A stretch of 64,000 nt of DNA from Subtercola boreus. GTDB taxonomy: Bacteria > Actinomycetota > Actinomycetes > Actinomycetales > Microbacteriaceae. The notes under the pieces were generated by a model. That model was not told the DNA's origin, did no database searches, and saw nothing but the letters and a program-made list of their open reading frames with translations. Both the position numbers and the translations under genes were made by a program. Of this stretch, positions 5,981 through 14,856 are shown piece after piece (within the stretch, counting starts at the first letter, position 1; the number at the start of each line of letters is the position of its first letter). The DNA lies in the NCBI RefSeq assembly GCF_006716115.1, contig NZ_VFOO01000001.1, forward strand, positions 3,286,001 through 3,350,000, read 5' to 3'.

Positions 5981-7270
5981 GTGCAGAAGAGTGAACTTCC
6001 CGTGGTTGTGATCGGGGCGGGGCCTCAGGGCCTCGCTGCAGCCGCGCACCTGGTCGAGCGAGGTCAGCTGGTAGAGGTGTTCGAGGCTGGTGGAAGCGCT
6101 GCTGCCGCGGTAGCCGAATGGGGTCACGTTCGACTGTTCTCCGCGTGGGGCGAGCTCGTCGACGCAGCTGCTGCCCGCCTGCTCGAACCGACCGGGTGGA
6201 CCCGTCCGGCGAGCGGGTTCCCGACGGGTGCCCAATGGATCAGCGGCTACCTCGCCCCGCTCGCCGCAGGCCTCGGCGACCGTGTCCGCTACAACTCGCG
6301 GGTCGTCGGTGTGTCGCGCCGAGGCCGCGATCGCCTCGTCGATGCCGGACGCGCGGAGCAGCCCTTCACCGTCCACGTTCAGACATCTGACGGGGACGAG
6401 TGCCGCGTCGACGCCAGGGCGGTCATCGACGCGTCCGGGACCTGGTCGACTCCGAACCCCGCTGGCGCCGACGGCCTCCCCGCGCTCGGCGAACGCGCAG
6501 CTGCGGAGATGTTGGAGTACCGCATCCCTGACTACCGGCACCGCAGCCGGTATGACGGCAAGCACAGTGTCGTCATCGGTTCCGGGCATTCTGCCGTGAC
6601 CGCTGTGATCGCGCTGGGCCGGATCGCACGCCGCGATCCGGCCACGAGTGTCACCTGGGTGCTCCGCCGCGGCTCTGTGGGGAACACCTTCGGCGGCGGG
6701 GGCGCGGATGAACTGCCGGCCCGTGGGCAGCTCGGGATCACCGCGAAGGAGTTCGTCGACGCCGGCCTCATCGCCATGGTCACCGGATTCCGAGTCGAGA
6801 GGATCGACCGCGACAGAGACCGGATCATCCTGACCAGCGAGGATGGCCGAACCCTCCTGCCCGCTGATCACGTTGCAGTCCTGACCGGCTTCCGACCCGA
6901 CCTGTCGTTCCTGTCCGAGCTTCGCCTGGAGCTCGATTCGACCCTGCAGGCCCCGATACGCATCGCCGTGGAGGTCGACCCGAACCAGCATTCCTGCGGT
7001 TCGGTCGCCGCGACCGGCGCTCGTGATCTCGCGCAGCCCGAACAGGACTTCTACCTGGTGGGGGCGAAGTCCTATGGGCGGGCGCCGACGTTCCTCGCCA
7101 TGACCGGGTATGAGCAGGTCCGCTCCGTGGTCGCCGAACTCGCCGGCGACCACGAGGCAGCGACGCGGGTCGAGCTGCAGCTGCCCGACACCGGTGTCTG
7201 CGGTGGTGCTGGCCTGTTCGACTCGACCGGCACCGCGATCGGTGGGAGCTGCTGCGGCACACAGCGCTAG
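5981..7270 (+). CDS. ArsO-like FAD/NAD(P) flavin monooxygenase
   Basis: 429 aa, GTG start with AAGGAG 8 nt upstream. The N-terminal FAD motif is VVVIGAGPQGLAAAAHL, and a second nucleotide-binding motif, VVIGSGHSAVTAVIAL, lies near residue 193, as in class B flavin monooxygenases and the ArsO proteins of arsenic clusters. The C-terminal tail is cysteine-rich (GVCGGAG and GGSCCGTQR), plausibly a metalloid or metal ligand set. It is divergent from arsR with shared operators. The reaction is unknown; ArsO proteins are thought to oxidise organoarsenicals or support thiol-flavin chemistry. An unusual point is the absence of arsC, acr3/arsB or arsM nearby. Confidence 0.7.
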   Translation: MQKSELPVVVIGAGPQGLAAAAHLVERGQLVEVFEAGGSAAAAVAEWGHVRLFSAWGELVDAAAARLLEPTGWTRPASGFPTGAQWISGYLAPLAAGLGDRVRYNSRVVGVSRRGRDRLVDAGRAEQPFTVHVQTSDGDECRVDARAVIDASGTWSTPNPAGADGLPALGERAAAEMLEYRIPDYRHRSRYDGKHSVVIGSGHSAVTAVIALGRIARRDPATSVTWVLRRGSVGNTFGGGGADELPARGQLGITAKEFVDAGLIAMVTGFRVERIDRDRDRIILTSEDGRTLLPADHVAVLTGFRPDLSFLSELRLELDSTLQAPIRIAVEVDPNQHSCGSVAATGARDLAQPEQDFYLVGAKSYGRAPTFLAMTGYEQVRSVVAELAGDHEAATRVELQLPDTGVCGGAGLFDSTGTAIGGSCCGTQR

Positions 7271-7558
7271 CTGCGAGCCATCTCTCGAAGCGACCCATCT
7301 CGTTGCTCCATGAGGCTTCACCGCTGGTCGTCGGCGGTCTGCCTCCGTCGCCAGAACCGACCGGACCCGCCGCGCGAACAGGGCGTCGTCGCCCGAAGTC
7401 GTTTCCGAGGCGGGTGAGGCGCCTCTCGATTCTGTGCACCAGAAAGTCATTCCGGGCCAGACACCCTGCCGCGTACCGTCGAGTGAAGACGCCGACAAGC
7501 GTCGCTCCACGATGATGATTCTCGACCGCCCTGAGCGATCGACACGAAGAGGTGTCAC
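7271..7558 (+). promoter_or_regulatory. 288-nt leader upstream of the catabolic operon
   Basis: No convincing ORF, tRNA or hairpin is seen here. It must hold the promoter of the rightward catabolic operon. GAAGAGG sits 7-8 nt before the ATG at 7559 as ribosome binding site. A half-site ATTCCGG (7449-7455) resembles one arm of the IclR-type palindrome at 22637 but is too short to be conclusive. Confidence 0.4.
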
Positions 7559-8989
7559 ATGTATTCTCCGACTCTCAGCGGGCGACCGTCCGCTGCCGAC
7601 AGCGGGGACGAGTCGTTCGACGTAGTCGTGCTGGGTGCCGGTATGGCAGGACTCTCGGCAGCGGTAGAAGCTGCCAGGGCGGGCGCTCATGTCGTCGTGA
7701 TCGAGCAGGCTCCCGCTGTCGGGGGTTCAGCGTGGCTCTCGGCCGGAATGTTCTGGACAGCGCCCGACCTCGCCGCCTACCGGCAGAGAATTCCGCTTGG
7801 AGACATCTCGCTCGGTCGACGTCTCGTCGCCGACTACGCGGCTGCACTGGCAGACATCCGCAGAACCGGGGTGAGTGTGGCGACCCAACCGCAGCACAAC
7901 GTCATGACGTTCGGTGTGGGCTACTCGTTCGATGTCAAAGAGTTTCTGCTGTCGCAGGTTGCCGAGCTGGTCGAGCGCGGCGCTCAAGTTCGCCTCTCGA
8001 CATCTGTGGAGTCCGCCACCCGGCGGCCCGACGGAAGCATCCACCTCGAACTGCCAGGTGGGTCGGTGACCGCGCCCAGCGTCGTCTTTGCGACGGGGGG
8101 TTTCCAGGGTTCGGATCGGAAGCTCGCCAAGCACATGGGCCCCAATGCCGCTGCTCTTGTTCATCGCTCGAACCCGAACAGTCAAGGAACCGGCCTTGAC
8201 CTGGCTACCGCTCTCGGCGCCGATATCGCCGGAGATCTGTCGACGTTCTATGGCCACCTGCTGCCATCTCCGCTCCAGTCTTTCGCTGTGCAGAATTTCC
8301 TTCCGTACTCTCAGTACTATTCCGAACGCACCGTGCTGGTGAATCTCGACGGCAGGAGGTTCGTTGACGAGTTCGACGGGGACGAACTGCTCAACCAGCA
8401 GCTGCTCCGACAGCCGGAAGCGCGGGGCATCCTGATTTTCGACCAGTACGTTCGCGCCACGCACGCCACTGCTGAACCGTTCCCGAACCTCGGCGTTCTC
8501 GACCGGTACGCCGCGGGAGTCAGTGCCGGTGCCCGTCACGTCGAGGCCGACACGCTCGAGCAGCTCGTAGCCGCCTCAGACATCTTCGATCTCGACACGG
8601 CGCAGCTGGCGATCACCCTGCAGAACTACTCCGCTGCGGCAGCTGCCGGCGAACGTACGGTCGACGGGATTCGCCTCGCGGCGGAAGCCCGACCTCCTCA
8701 GACCGGTCCGTTCTACGCGATCGAGGTGCAGCCCTCGATCACCTTCACGTTCGGCGGCATCCGCATCGACGACCGCGGCCGTGTACTCCAGGCGACGGGT
8801 CGGCCGATCGACGGACTGTTTGCCGCCGGTGCCGACATTGGCGGTCTCTCGAATTACGGTTACGCGGGTGGTCTCGCTCCGGCGTTCATCTCCGGCCGGT
8901 GGGCGGGCGAGTCGGCCGCAGCGCATGCGCAGCCGTCTTCGACGACGGATGCCCGACCTGAACTCCAGCGAAACGGACGAGCCCTGTGA
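7559..8989 (+). CDS. FAD-dependent dehydrogenase, ketosteroid-dehydrogenase-like (1)
   Basis: 476 aa. The FAD dinucleotide motif GAGMAG is at residues 26-31 followed by GGSAWLSAGMFW. The C-terminal FAD site reads GLFAAGADIGG...NYGYAGG...SGRWAG. Length and layout fit the FAD-binding-2 superfamily (fumarate reductase flavoprotein, 3-ketosteroid delta1-dehydrogenase, ring desaturases). The YAGG segment near the C-terminus is closer to the YPGAG of ketosteroid dehydrogenases than to the substrate Arg/His set of fumarate reductases. It overlaps the next flavoprotein by 4 nt. I infer a ring desaturase acting before 3-hydroxybenzoate. The exact substrate is not known. Confidence 0.75.
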   Translation: MYSPTLSGRPSAADSGDESFDVVVLGAGMAGLSAAVEAARAGAHVVVIEQAPAVGGSAWLSAGMFWTAPDLAAYRQRIPLGDISLGRRLVADYAAALADIRRTGVSVATQPQHNVMTFGVGYSFDVKEFLLSQVAELVERGAQVRLSTSVESATRRPDGSIHLELPGGSVTAPSVVFATGGFQGSDRKLAKHMGPNAAALVHRSNPNSQGTGLDLATALGADIAGDLSTFYGHLLPSPLQSFAVQNFLPYSQYYSERTVLVNLDGRRFVDEFDGDELLNQQLLRQPEARGILIFDQYVRATHATAEPFPNLGVLDRYAAGVSAGARHVEADTLEQLVAASDIFDLDTAQLAITLQNYSAAAAAGERTVDGIRLAAEARPPQTGPFYAIEVQPSITFTFGGIRIDDRGRVLQATGRPIDGLFAAGADIGGLSNYGYAGGLAPAFISGRWAGESAAAHAQPSSTTDARPELQRNGRAL

Positions 8990-10362
8990 AAACGGAACGG
9001 AACACCTGCGACGTCGTCGTGCTCGGCGCCGGAATCGCCGGCCTCGCGGCCGCCTGCCGCGCGACAGATGAGGGGCTGTCGGTCGTGCTGGTCGAGAAGT
9101 CAGACGCCGTCGGCGGCAGCAGCGCCATGAGTGGAGGATTCTTTGCCTTCTCGGGCACAGACGAGCAGTGCGAGAAAGGGGTCGAAGACTCCGCAGAGCT
9201 GTTCCTCGCCGACATGCTGGCCGTCGGTCAGAACGCGAACGATGAGTCGCTCCTTCGGGCGTACCTCGACGAACAGGCCGAGGTCTACGCCTGGCTGAAG
9301 AGCAGGGGCGTTGTCTTTCGGGCGCTCGAACTGAGTTCGGGGCAGAGCGTTCCCCGCAGCCACCTCTCTGACATCAAGGATGTTCTGACGATGCTCGCCG
9401 ACCAGTTCGTGGCCGCTGGCGGCCTTCTCCTGGTAGACAGCCGGGCGACTCGGCTGGTGCAAGACGCCGAACGGGTGACCGGGGTGCACATCGAGTCGCC
9501 CAGCGGACCCCAGACGCTGACCGCGACCAGTGGCGTTGTCGTCGCGACCGGTGGCTTCAGCCGCAGCGCCGAGCTGTTGAAGATCTTCGCACCCGAGCAG
9601 CTGGCCGCCATTCCCTACGGGGGCAGAGCGAACACCGGCGACGGTCTCACCATGGCCTGGATGCTCGGGGCCGGCCTTGCGGACATGTCGTACGTCTCGG
9701 CGACCTACGGCTCGCACCCCGACACGACCGAGGCTTTCCACGAGCTGCTGACGGCCTACTATCTCGGAGCCATCATCGTGAACAGTGACGGACGCCGTTT
9801 TGTCGACGAGTCGCAGTCGTACAAGACCCTGGGAATGGCGTGTCTCGCCCAGCCGAACGGGCTCGGCTTCGAAGTCTTCGACAGCGTCGTGAGGGCGAAG
9901 TCGCACCCGGGTGTTCCCCTGAACGACATCGGGATGCTCGAAGATCTCGGCCACGTCTTCCGCGCCGACACGTTGACTGACCTCGCCGAGCTCGCCGGCA
10001 TCGATGCGGCAGCGCTCGAGCAGACCGTCGAGCGTTACAACACCGCGGTCAGAGGACTGGGTGACGACGAGTTTCAGCGAAACGGCCTCTGCAACGGTGT
10101 CGGCGAGCTGCTTCCGATCGTTGCACCCCCGTTCTACGCCTACCCGGCCAAAGCGCTGATGACGTCGACATACTGCGGCCTCACGATCCGCCCGGACGGC
10201 CGCGTGCTGCGGGTGGACGGCAGCGCGATCGACGGACTCTACGCCATCGGCGAGGTGACCGGAGGGTTCCACGGTGCCGCGTACATGACCGGCACGTCGC
10301 TGGGCAAGGGAGCGGTCTTCGGTTCCATCGTCGCGAAGACGCTCAGAAACGCGAGGGAGTGA
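8986..10362 (+). CDS. FAD-dependent dehydrogenase, fumarate-reductase/KstD-like (2)
   Basis: 458 aa, GTG start overlapping the previous stop. FAD motif GAGIAGLAAA at residues 15-24, then KSDAVGGSSAMSGGFFAFSG. The C-terminal part has GEVTGGFHGAAYMTGTSLG, the FAD-contacting segment of the flavocytochrome c/urocanate reductase branch. There is no heme or FMN-attachment domain and no signal peptide, so it is probably a soluble cytoplasmic dehydrogenase. It is about a third identical by eye to its upstream neighbour in the FAD motifs. Together the pair could carry out successive ring desaturations. The electron acceptor is unknown. Confidence 0.75.
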   Translation: MKTERNTCDVVVLGAGIAGLAAACRATDEGLSVVLVEKSDAVGGSSAMSGGFFAFSGTDEQCEKGVEDSAELFLADMLAVGQNANDESLLRAYLDEQAEVYAWLKSRGVVFRALELSSGQSVPRSHLSDIKDVLTMLADQFVAAGGLLLVDSRATRLVQDAERVTGVHIESPSGPQTLTATSGVVVATGGFSRSAELLKIFAPEQLAAIPYGGRANTGDGLTMAWMLGAGLADMSYVSATYGSHPDTTEAFHELLTAYYLGAIIVNSDGRRFVDESQSYKTLGMACLAQPNGLGFEVFDSVVRAKSHPGVPLNDIGMLEDLGHVFRADTLTDLAELAGIDAAALEQTVERYNTAVRGLGDDEFQRNGLCNGVGELLPIVAPPFYAYPAKALMTSTYCGLTIRPDGRVLRVDGSAIDGLYAIGEVTGGFHGAAYMTGTSLGKGAVFGSIVAKTLRNARE

Positions 10363-10365
10363 AGC

Positions 10366-11166
10366 ATGAGCATCCAGAACACCGTGTCAGCCATTGTGAC
10401 CGGGGGAGCGGGCGGCATCGGCAGCGTCATCTCGACCCGTCTCGCCGAACTCGGTTACAGCGTTGTCGTCGCAGACGCCGACACGGCGGGCGCCGAGCGC
10501 CGGGCAGCCGAGCTTCCCACCCCGTCGGAAGGCCAGGTGCATGCCGCTTTCGGAGGCGACCTCACGCGGGCCGACGTGAATCGCGGCGTCGCTCGCGCGG
10601 CCGCCGACATTGCTCCGATCGGGGTTCTGGTGAACGCCGTCGGCATCTCACCGAAGGACAACGGGGCGAAGAGATCCTTCTTCGACATCTCTGAAGAGGA
10701 ATGGGACCTGACCATGGCGGTCAACCTCAAGTCACCGTTCCTTCTGGTGAAGGAGGCCTGCCAGCTGATGGCACACGACGGTTCGGCGAGCATCGTGAAT
10801 CTGCTGTCGATCACCTCCAAACTCGGCGCAGGGGGAGCAGCAGACGCGCCTTTCGGCCCGCATCTGCCGTCGTCTGCGGCGTACGCGGCGTCGAAGGCTG
10901 CACTGCAGAACCTGACGGCCACGCTCTCCCGTGAACTGATTCCCCAGCGCATCCGCGTCAACGGGGTCGCGCCCGGCTTCGTCGCCACCCCGATGATGAG
11001 CAGCGTGCCCGACGAGGCGAGCCGCATTCTGGCGACCCAGATTCCGCTCGGCCGCTTCGGCACCGCATCCGAGGTGACAGACGCCATCGAGTTTCTGATC
11101 AGCACCAAGGCCGGATACATCACCGGCACCAGCCTCGACGTCAACGGCGGCTGGCTCACCTGCTGA
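10366..11166 (+). CDS. Short-chain dehydrogenase/reductase (1)
   Basis: 266 aa. Classical SDR: cofactor motif TGGAGGIGSV near residue 13, NAVGIS (NNAG equivalent), the catalytic Ser region NLLSITSK, YAASKAAL with Tyr and Lys, and the ending GYITGTSLDVNGGW. It lies 3 nt after the second flavoprotein gene in the same operon. An SDR between ring desaturases and an aromatic hydroxylase is suited to oxidising a ring hydroxyl to a ketone. The substrate is inferred only from position. Confidence 0.85.
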   Translation: MSIQNTVSAIVTGGAGGIGSVISTRLAELGYSVVVADADTAGAERRAAELPTPSEGQVHAAFGGDLTRADVNRGVARAAADIAPIGVLVNAVGISPKDNGAKRSFFDISEEEWDLTMAVNLKSPFLLVKEACQLMAHDGSASIVNLLSITSKLGAGGAADAPFGPHLPSSAAYAASKAALQNLTATLSRELIPQRIRVNGVAPGFVATPMMSSVPDEASRILATQIPLGRFGTASEVTDAIEFLISTKAGYITGTSLDVNGGWLTC

Positions 11167-11228
11167 GTCGCCGTCGCCTGGCCCATTCCCTCTCCCACTT
11201 CTTGAACAGCACTGTCAGGTAGGAAAAA

Positions 11229-12464
11229 ATGTCTGAAACCGTACACTCCGACGTTCTGGTCATCGGCGGCGGCATGGCTGGCCTCGCGGCCGCATATGCA
11301 CTTCGCCAGAACGGTGCCACCGTTGTGCTTCTGGAACGTGCATCCGAATTCGGTGAGGTGGGCGCCGGGCTACAACTCGCCCCGAACGCCACACGGCTGC
11401 TCGAACACTGGGGCATGCTCGACGAGGTCCTGGCCGTGGGGGTGCGGCCGAAGAATGTGATCTTCCGCGACGCGCTCTCGGGCGATGTTCTGCTCAAACA
11501 CGAGGTGCAGGGCGAGTTCGCCGAGACCTACGGCTCCCCGTACGTGGTCGTTCACCGCAGCGACCTGCACCGTGTTCTGCTCGATGGCTGCCGCCGGGTC
11601 GGAGTCGAACTCATCAACAGTGTCGAGATCGACAGCGTGATCACGCTCGACGGTCTCGCGACCGCTTCTGCGACGGATGGCCGTATCTTCACCGCTCCCG
11701 CAGTCATCGGTGCAGACGGGCTGAAGTCGAGACTCCGTGGTCAGATCGTCGACGACGAGCCGGTCGGCTCTGCCTACGTCGCCTACCGGGGAACCGTTCC
11801 GGTGTCGGAACTGCCGGGCGGTCAGAAACTCGAAGACGTCAGCGTCTTCATGGGCCCGAACTGTCACATGGTGCAGTACCCGCTCCGCGGCGGGGAGTTG
11901 CTCAACACCGTTGCGGTCTTCCGCTCGTCGACGTTCGAGAACGGTAAGGAGCAGGCTCCGGGCCTCGCCGAGCTCGAAGAGGCCTACAAAGACTGTGTTC
12001 CCCACATGAGGGAGTCGCTGAAGCACCTGTGGCACGGCATCCGCTGGCCGATGTACGACCGTGAACCGACGGCGAACTGGGTGGATGGTCGACTCATCCT
12101 GATCGGCGACGCAGCTCACCCGATGCTCCAGTACCTCGCTCAGGGAGCCTGCCAGGCGCTCGAAGACGCTGCCGCGCTCGAGGAGCTGAGCCGCGGCACC
12201 GTGTTCACGGAGACCGGGATCAACCCCGACGCGTGGAACGACGTCTTCCGCGACGTCAACGAGGTCAGAGCTGCCCGGACCGCACGCATCCAGAGCACGG
12301 CGCGGGTGTGGGGCGACACCTGGCACGTCGAGGGCGCTGGCCGCGAGATCCGGAATGCTCTGTTCGTCGCTGCGGGTTCGAATGTGTACGAGAAGACCGA
12401 CTGGCTGTACGGCTACTCGCCTTCGGTTGTTGCGAGCCCGACAGAACTGCAGGAGGCATCGTGA
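11229..12464 (+). CDS. 3-hydroxybenzoate 6-hydroxylase-like FAD monooxygenase
   Basis: 411 aa. Group A flavoprotein hydroxylase: FAD motif VLVIGGGMAGLAAAYAL, the GEVGAGLQLAPNA segment, HRSDLH, YRGTVPV, QYPLRGGELLN, WPMYDREP, NWVDGR and the second FAD motif GDAAHPMLQYLAQG. The order and wording match 3-hydroxybenzoate 6-hydroxylase, including the C-terminal TDWLYGYSP. It converts 3-hydroxybenzoate to gentisate with NADH and O2. The leftward operon encodes gentisate ring cleavage, which fits exactly. Related salicylate 5-hydroxylating flavoenzymes cannot be excluded. Confidence 0.85.
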   Translation: MSETVHSDVLVIGGGMAGLAAAYALRQNGATVVLLERASEFGEVGAGLQLAPNATRLLEHWGMLDEVLAVGVRPKNVIFRDALSGDVLLKHEVQGEFAETYGSPYVVVHRSDLHRVLLDGCRRVGVELINSVEIDSVITLDGLATASATDGRIFTAPAVIGADGLKSRLRGQIVDDEPVGSAYVAYRGTVPVSELPGGQKLEDVSVFMGPNCHMVQYPLRGGELLNTVAVFRSSTFENGKEQAPGLAELEEAYKDCVPHMRESLKHLWHGIRWPMYDREPTANWVDGRLILIGDAAHPMLQYLAQGACQALEDAAALEELSRGTVFTETGINPDAWNDVFRDVNEVRAARTARIQSTARVWGDTWHVEGAGREIRNALFVAAGSNVYEKTDWLYGYSPSVVASPTELQEAS

Positions 12465-14044
12465 GCAAGACCGTCGACGTACTCATCATCGGTGGAGGGG
12501 GATCGGGGCTCACCGCTGCAATCTCCGCAGCCACGAGCGGTTCGACAGCCCTGGTGCTGGAGAAATGCGCCCAGATCGGTGGAAGCACCGCGATGTCTGT
12601 CGGTTCATTCACGGCGGCGAACACCTCCTATCAGTACAGGGCAGGCGTCAATGATTCGATCGACCTGTTCATCGAGGACATGAAACTCGCGAACGGCGGC
12701 TTCGAAGACCGCGAGAACAAGGAGCTCCGGCGCGTGCTCGCCGAGAACGCTGGGCCGACGGTCGAGTGGCTCTCGAGCATTGGCGTGCAGTTCCTCGGCC
12801 CGACTCCGGAACCGCCGTACGAGAAGCCGCGCATGCACAACGTGATTCCGAATTCCACGGCATACGCCACGGCGCTTCTGCGGGAGAGTCGCAAGCGCGG
12901 CGTGGAGATCGTGACTGACGCCAGAGTCGACGTTCTGTTGAAGAACGCTGCGGGCGAGGTCATCGGGGCAAGGGTCGGCAATGCCGAGTACTTCGGTCGG
13001 CGCGCGGTCATCCTGGCGACGGGTGACTATTCCGCGTCGACAGAGATGAAGTCCGATTTTGTCTCCCCGGCGGCGGCAAAGGTTCCGCCCGTGAACAAGA
13101 ACAACACCGGGGACGGGCTCAAGCTCGGTGCGGACGCGGGCGGTGTTCTTCTTCAGATGGACCGTCTGTACGAGGGGCTCCGGTTCTTTCCTTCCAAGCG
13201 CCCGGACGCCATCAAGATTCTGCCGTCGCATCCGGCACTGTCGAGACTGATGCGCGCCGTCGCAGAGAAGGCGCCGAAGATCATGGCCCTGATTGCCAGA
13301 GGCGCGCTGACCAGCTGGGTGGCGCCGAACAACACCATGTACAGGGCCGGGGCCATTCTTGTCGACCCGACGGGCAACAGGGTGGCCAACGAAGACTCTG
13401 ACAAGGAATTGGCCAGGGGTGTTGCTGCGGGTGCCAACCGGGCATACCTGATCTTCGACGAACCCCTTGCAGAGACGTTCTCGGCGTGGCCGAACCCGGT
13501 GTCGACCTTCCCCGGTGTGGCGTATGCGTACGTCAAGGACTACAAGACGTATCGACCGGATGTCTTCTTCCGGGCGGATTCCATCGCCGAGCTTGCCGAC
13601 AGGACCGGGATTCCCGCTGCTGCGCTCGAGAAGACCGTCTCGAGCTGGAACGCCACTGTCGAGACCCAGCACGACGCAGACTTCGGTCGCCAGCACTTCG
13701 GCAACGGAGTGCGGGTCGGACCGTTCTATGCCCTGGGGCCGCTCGGGGCCTTCATCACCCTCGCAGACGGAGGACTCGACGTCGACACGCGACTTCGAGT
13801 CGTCGATGCCAGCAGGAACGCGATTCCTGGTCTCTTTGCCGCAGGCTCGACAGGACAGGGTGGTCTCCAGCTCCTGAACCACGGACTGCACATCGGCTGG
13901 GCGATGATCTCGGGTCGGCTGGCTGGAAGGCACGCCGCACAGGAGCCGATCCGTTCTGACCTGGAGCCCGTCGCCGGGGCGACCTCGGTGCTCGGACGTC
14001 ATCTTGTTCCCACCCTCACCGGAGAAAGCAGCGGCACCTCATGA
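12461..14044 (+). CDS. FAD-dependent dehydrogenase, ketosteroid-dehydrogenase-like (3)
   Basis: 527 aa from the GTG at 12461, with AGGAGG at 12451-12456 and a 4-nt overlap with the monooxygenase stop. A longer frame from 12233 is an overlap artefact. FAD motif GGGGSGLTAA at residues 11-20, CAQIGGSTAMSVGSF, and a C-terminal GLFAAGSTGQGGLQLLNHG...SGRLAG. It belongs to the same FAD-binding-2 superfamily as the two flavoproteins at 7559 and 8986 but is a different branch with a longer middle domain. It ends in a 4-nt overlap with the next SDR gene. Its role as another ring desaturase is inferred. Confidence 0.75.
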   Translation: MSKTVDVLIIGGGGSGLTAAISAATSGSTALVLEKCAQIGGSTAMSVGSFTAANTSYQYRAGVNDSIDLFIEDMKLANGGFEDRENKELRRVLAENAGPTVEWLSSIGVQFLGPTPEPPYEKPRMHNVIPNSTAYATALLRESRKRGVEIVTDARVDVLLKNAAGEVIGARVGNAEYFGRRAVILATGDYSASTEMKSDFVSPAAAKVPPVNKNNTGDGLKLGADAGGVLLQMDRLYEGLRFFPSKRPDAIKILPSHPALSRLMRAVAEKAPKIMALIARGALTSWVAPNNTMYRAGAILVDPTGNRVANEDSDKELARGVAAGANRAYLIFDEPLAETFSAWPNPVSTFPGVAYAYVKDYKTYRPDVFFRADSIAELADRTGIPAAALEKTVSSWNATVETQHDADFGRQHFGNGVRVGPFYALGPLGAFITLADGGLDVDTRLRVVDASRNAIPGLFAAGSTGQGGLQLLNHGLHIGWAMISGRLAGRHAAQEPIRSDLEPVAGATSVLGRHLVPTLTGESSGTS

Positions 14045-14778
14045 CAGACCTGACCGACCTGAGCGGGCAGCGAGCACTCGTTGTCGGAGCATCCAGCGGT
14101 ATGGGGGCGACGATCGTCAGACAGCTCGAAGCTGCCGGCGTGACGGTCGCCTCTGCCGATCTCGCCTCAGCCGTCTGGCCGGAATCATCGACAGGCACGC
14201 ACCGTTACTCCATCGACGTCTCCCGCCGCGAGACCGTTGGGGCTGCCTTCGACGCTGCCGTAGACGATCTCGGCGGGCTCGAGATCGTCGTCAACTGCGC
14301 CGGCATTCTCGGCAAGGTCGTGCCGACGCTCGACCTTGCGGTCGAAGAGTTCGAGCGACTGCTGCAGATCAACCTGCTCGGAGCGTTCGTTGTCACACAG
14401 GCCGCTCTTGCCGTGATGCTGCCAGCGGGCTACGGGCGGATCGTGCACATCGCATCGATTGCCGGCAAGGAGGGCAACCCGCAGATGGCTGCATACTCGG
14501 CGTCGAAGGCCGGGGTGATCGGCATGGTCAAGGCGGTGGGCAAGGAGTACGCAACGAGCGGCGTCACGGTCAATGCCGTCGCCCCTGCCTCGATCGAGAC
14601 GCCGTTGATCGCCGGGATGACTCCGGAACGGCAGCAGGTACAGAAGTCTCTCATTCCCTTGGGACGCTTCGGCAGCACCGCCGAGGTCGCGAGTCTCGTC
14701 GGCTACATCGTTTCTCCCGGCGCCTCGTTCACCACGGGATTCGTCTACGACGTCTCGGGTGGGCGCGCCGTCTACTGA
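14041..14778 (+). CDS. Short-chain dehydrogenase/reductase (2)
   Basis: 245 aa. Cofactor motif VVGASSGMGATI, NCAGILG, IVHIASIAGKEG, and catalytic YSASKAGVIG. ATG start overlaps the upstream flavoprotein stop (ATGA). It resembles 3-oxoacyl-ACP-reductase-type SDRs, which commonly act as hydroxy-ring dehydrogenases in alicyclic acid degradation. Pairing of an SDR with each of two flavoprotein blocks suggests parallel or sequential oxidations. The substrate is not determined. Confidence 0.85.
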   Translation: MTDLTDLSGQRALVVGASSGMGATIVRQLEAAGVTVASADLASAVWPESSTGTHRYSIDVSRRETVGAAFDAAVDDLGGLEIVVNCAGILGKVVPTLDLAVEEFERLLQINLLGAFVVTQAALAVMLPAGYGRIVHIASIAGKEGNPQMAAYSASKAGVIGMVKAVGKEYATSGVTVNAVAPASIETPLIAGMTPERQQVQKSLIPLGRFGSTAEVASLVGYIVSPGASFTTGFVYDVSGGRAVY

Positions 14779-14808
14779 CGCCACACGACACACCGGTCAC
14801 CACTCCAG

Positions 14809-14830
14809 CGGGAGCCCTTCGGGGCGCCCG
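14809..14830 (+). terminator. UUCG-loop hairpin between SDR and transporter
   Basis: Arms CGGGAGCCC and GGGCGCCCG (14809-14817 and 14822-14830) pair with one mismatch around a TTCG tetraloop, followed by AAAAAC rather than a T tract. It sits in the 78-nt gap before the transporter gene. It could stabilise the upstream mRNA or cause partial termination so that the transporter is made at a lower level. Confidence 0.45.
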
Positions 14831-14856
14831 AAAAACACGACAGCAAGGATCAGTCA

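Noticed and set aside
5945-7690. 581-aa leftward frame across the ArsO-like gene and upstream leader
   Set aside because: Fully antisense to a confident flavoprotein with FAD motifs and low-complexity Arg-rich translation; a GC-rich shadow.
12233-12460. N-terminal extension of the third flavoprotein
   Set aside because: Lies inside the monooxygenase gene; AGGAGG and a GTG at 12461 give the standard FAD-motif N-terminus.
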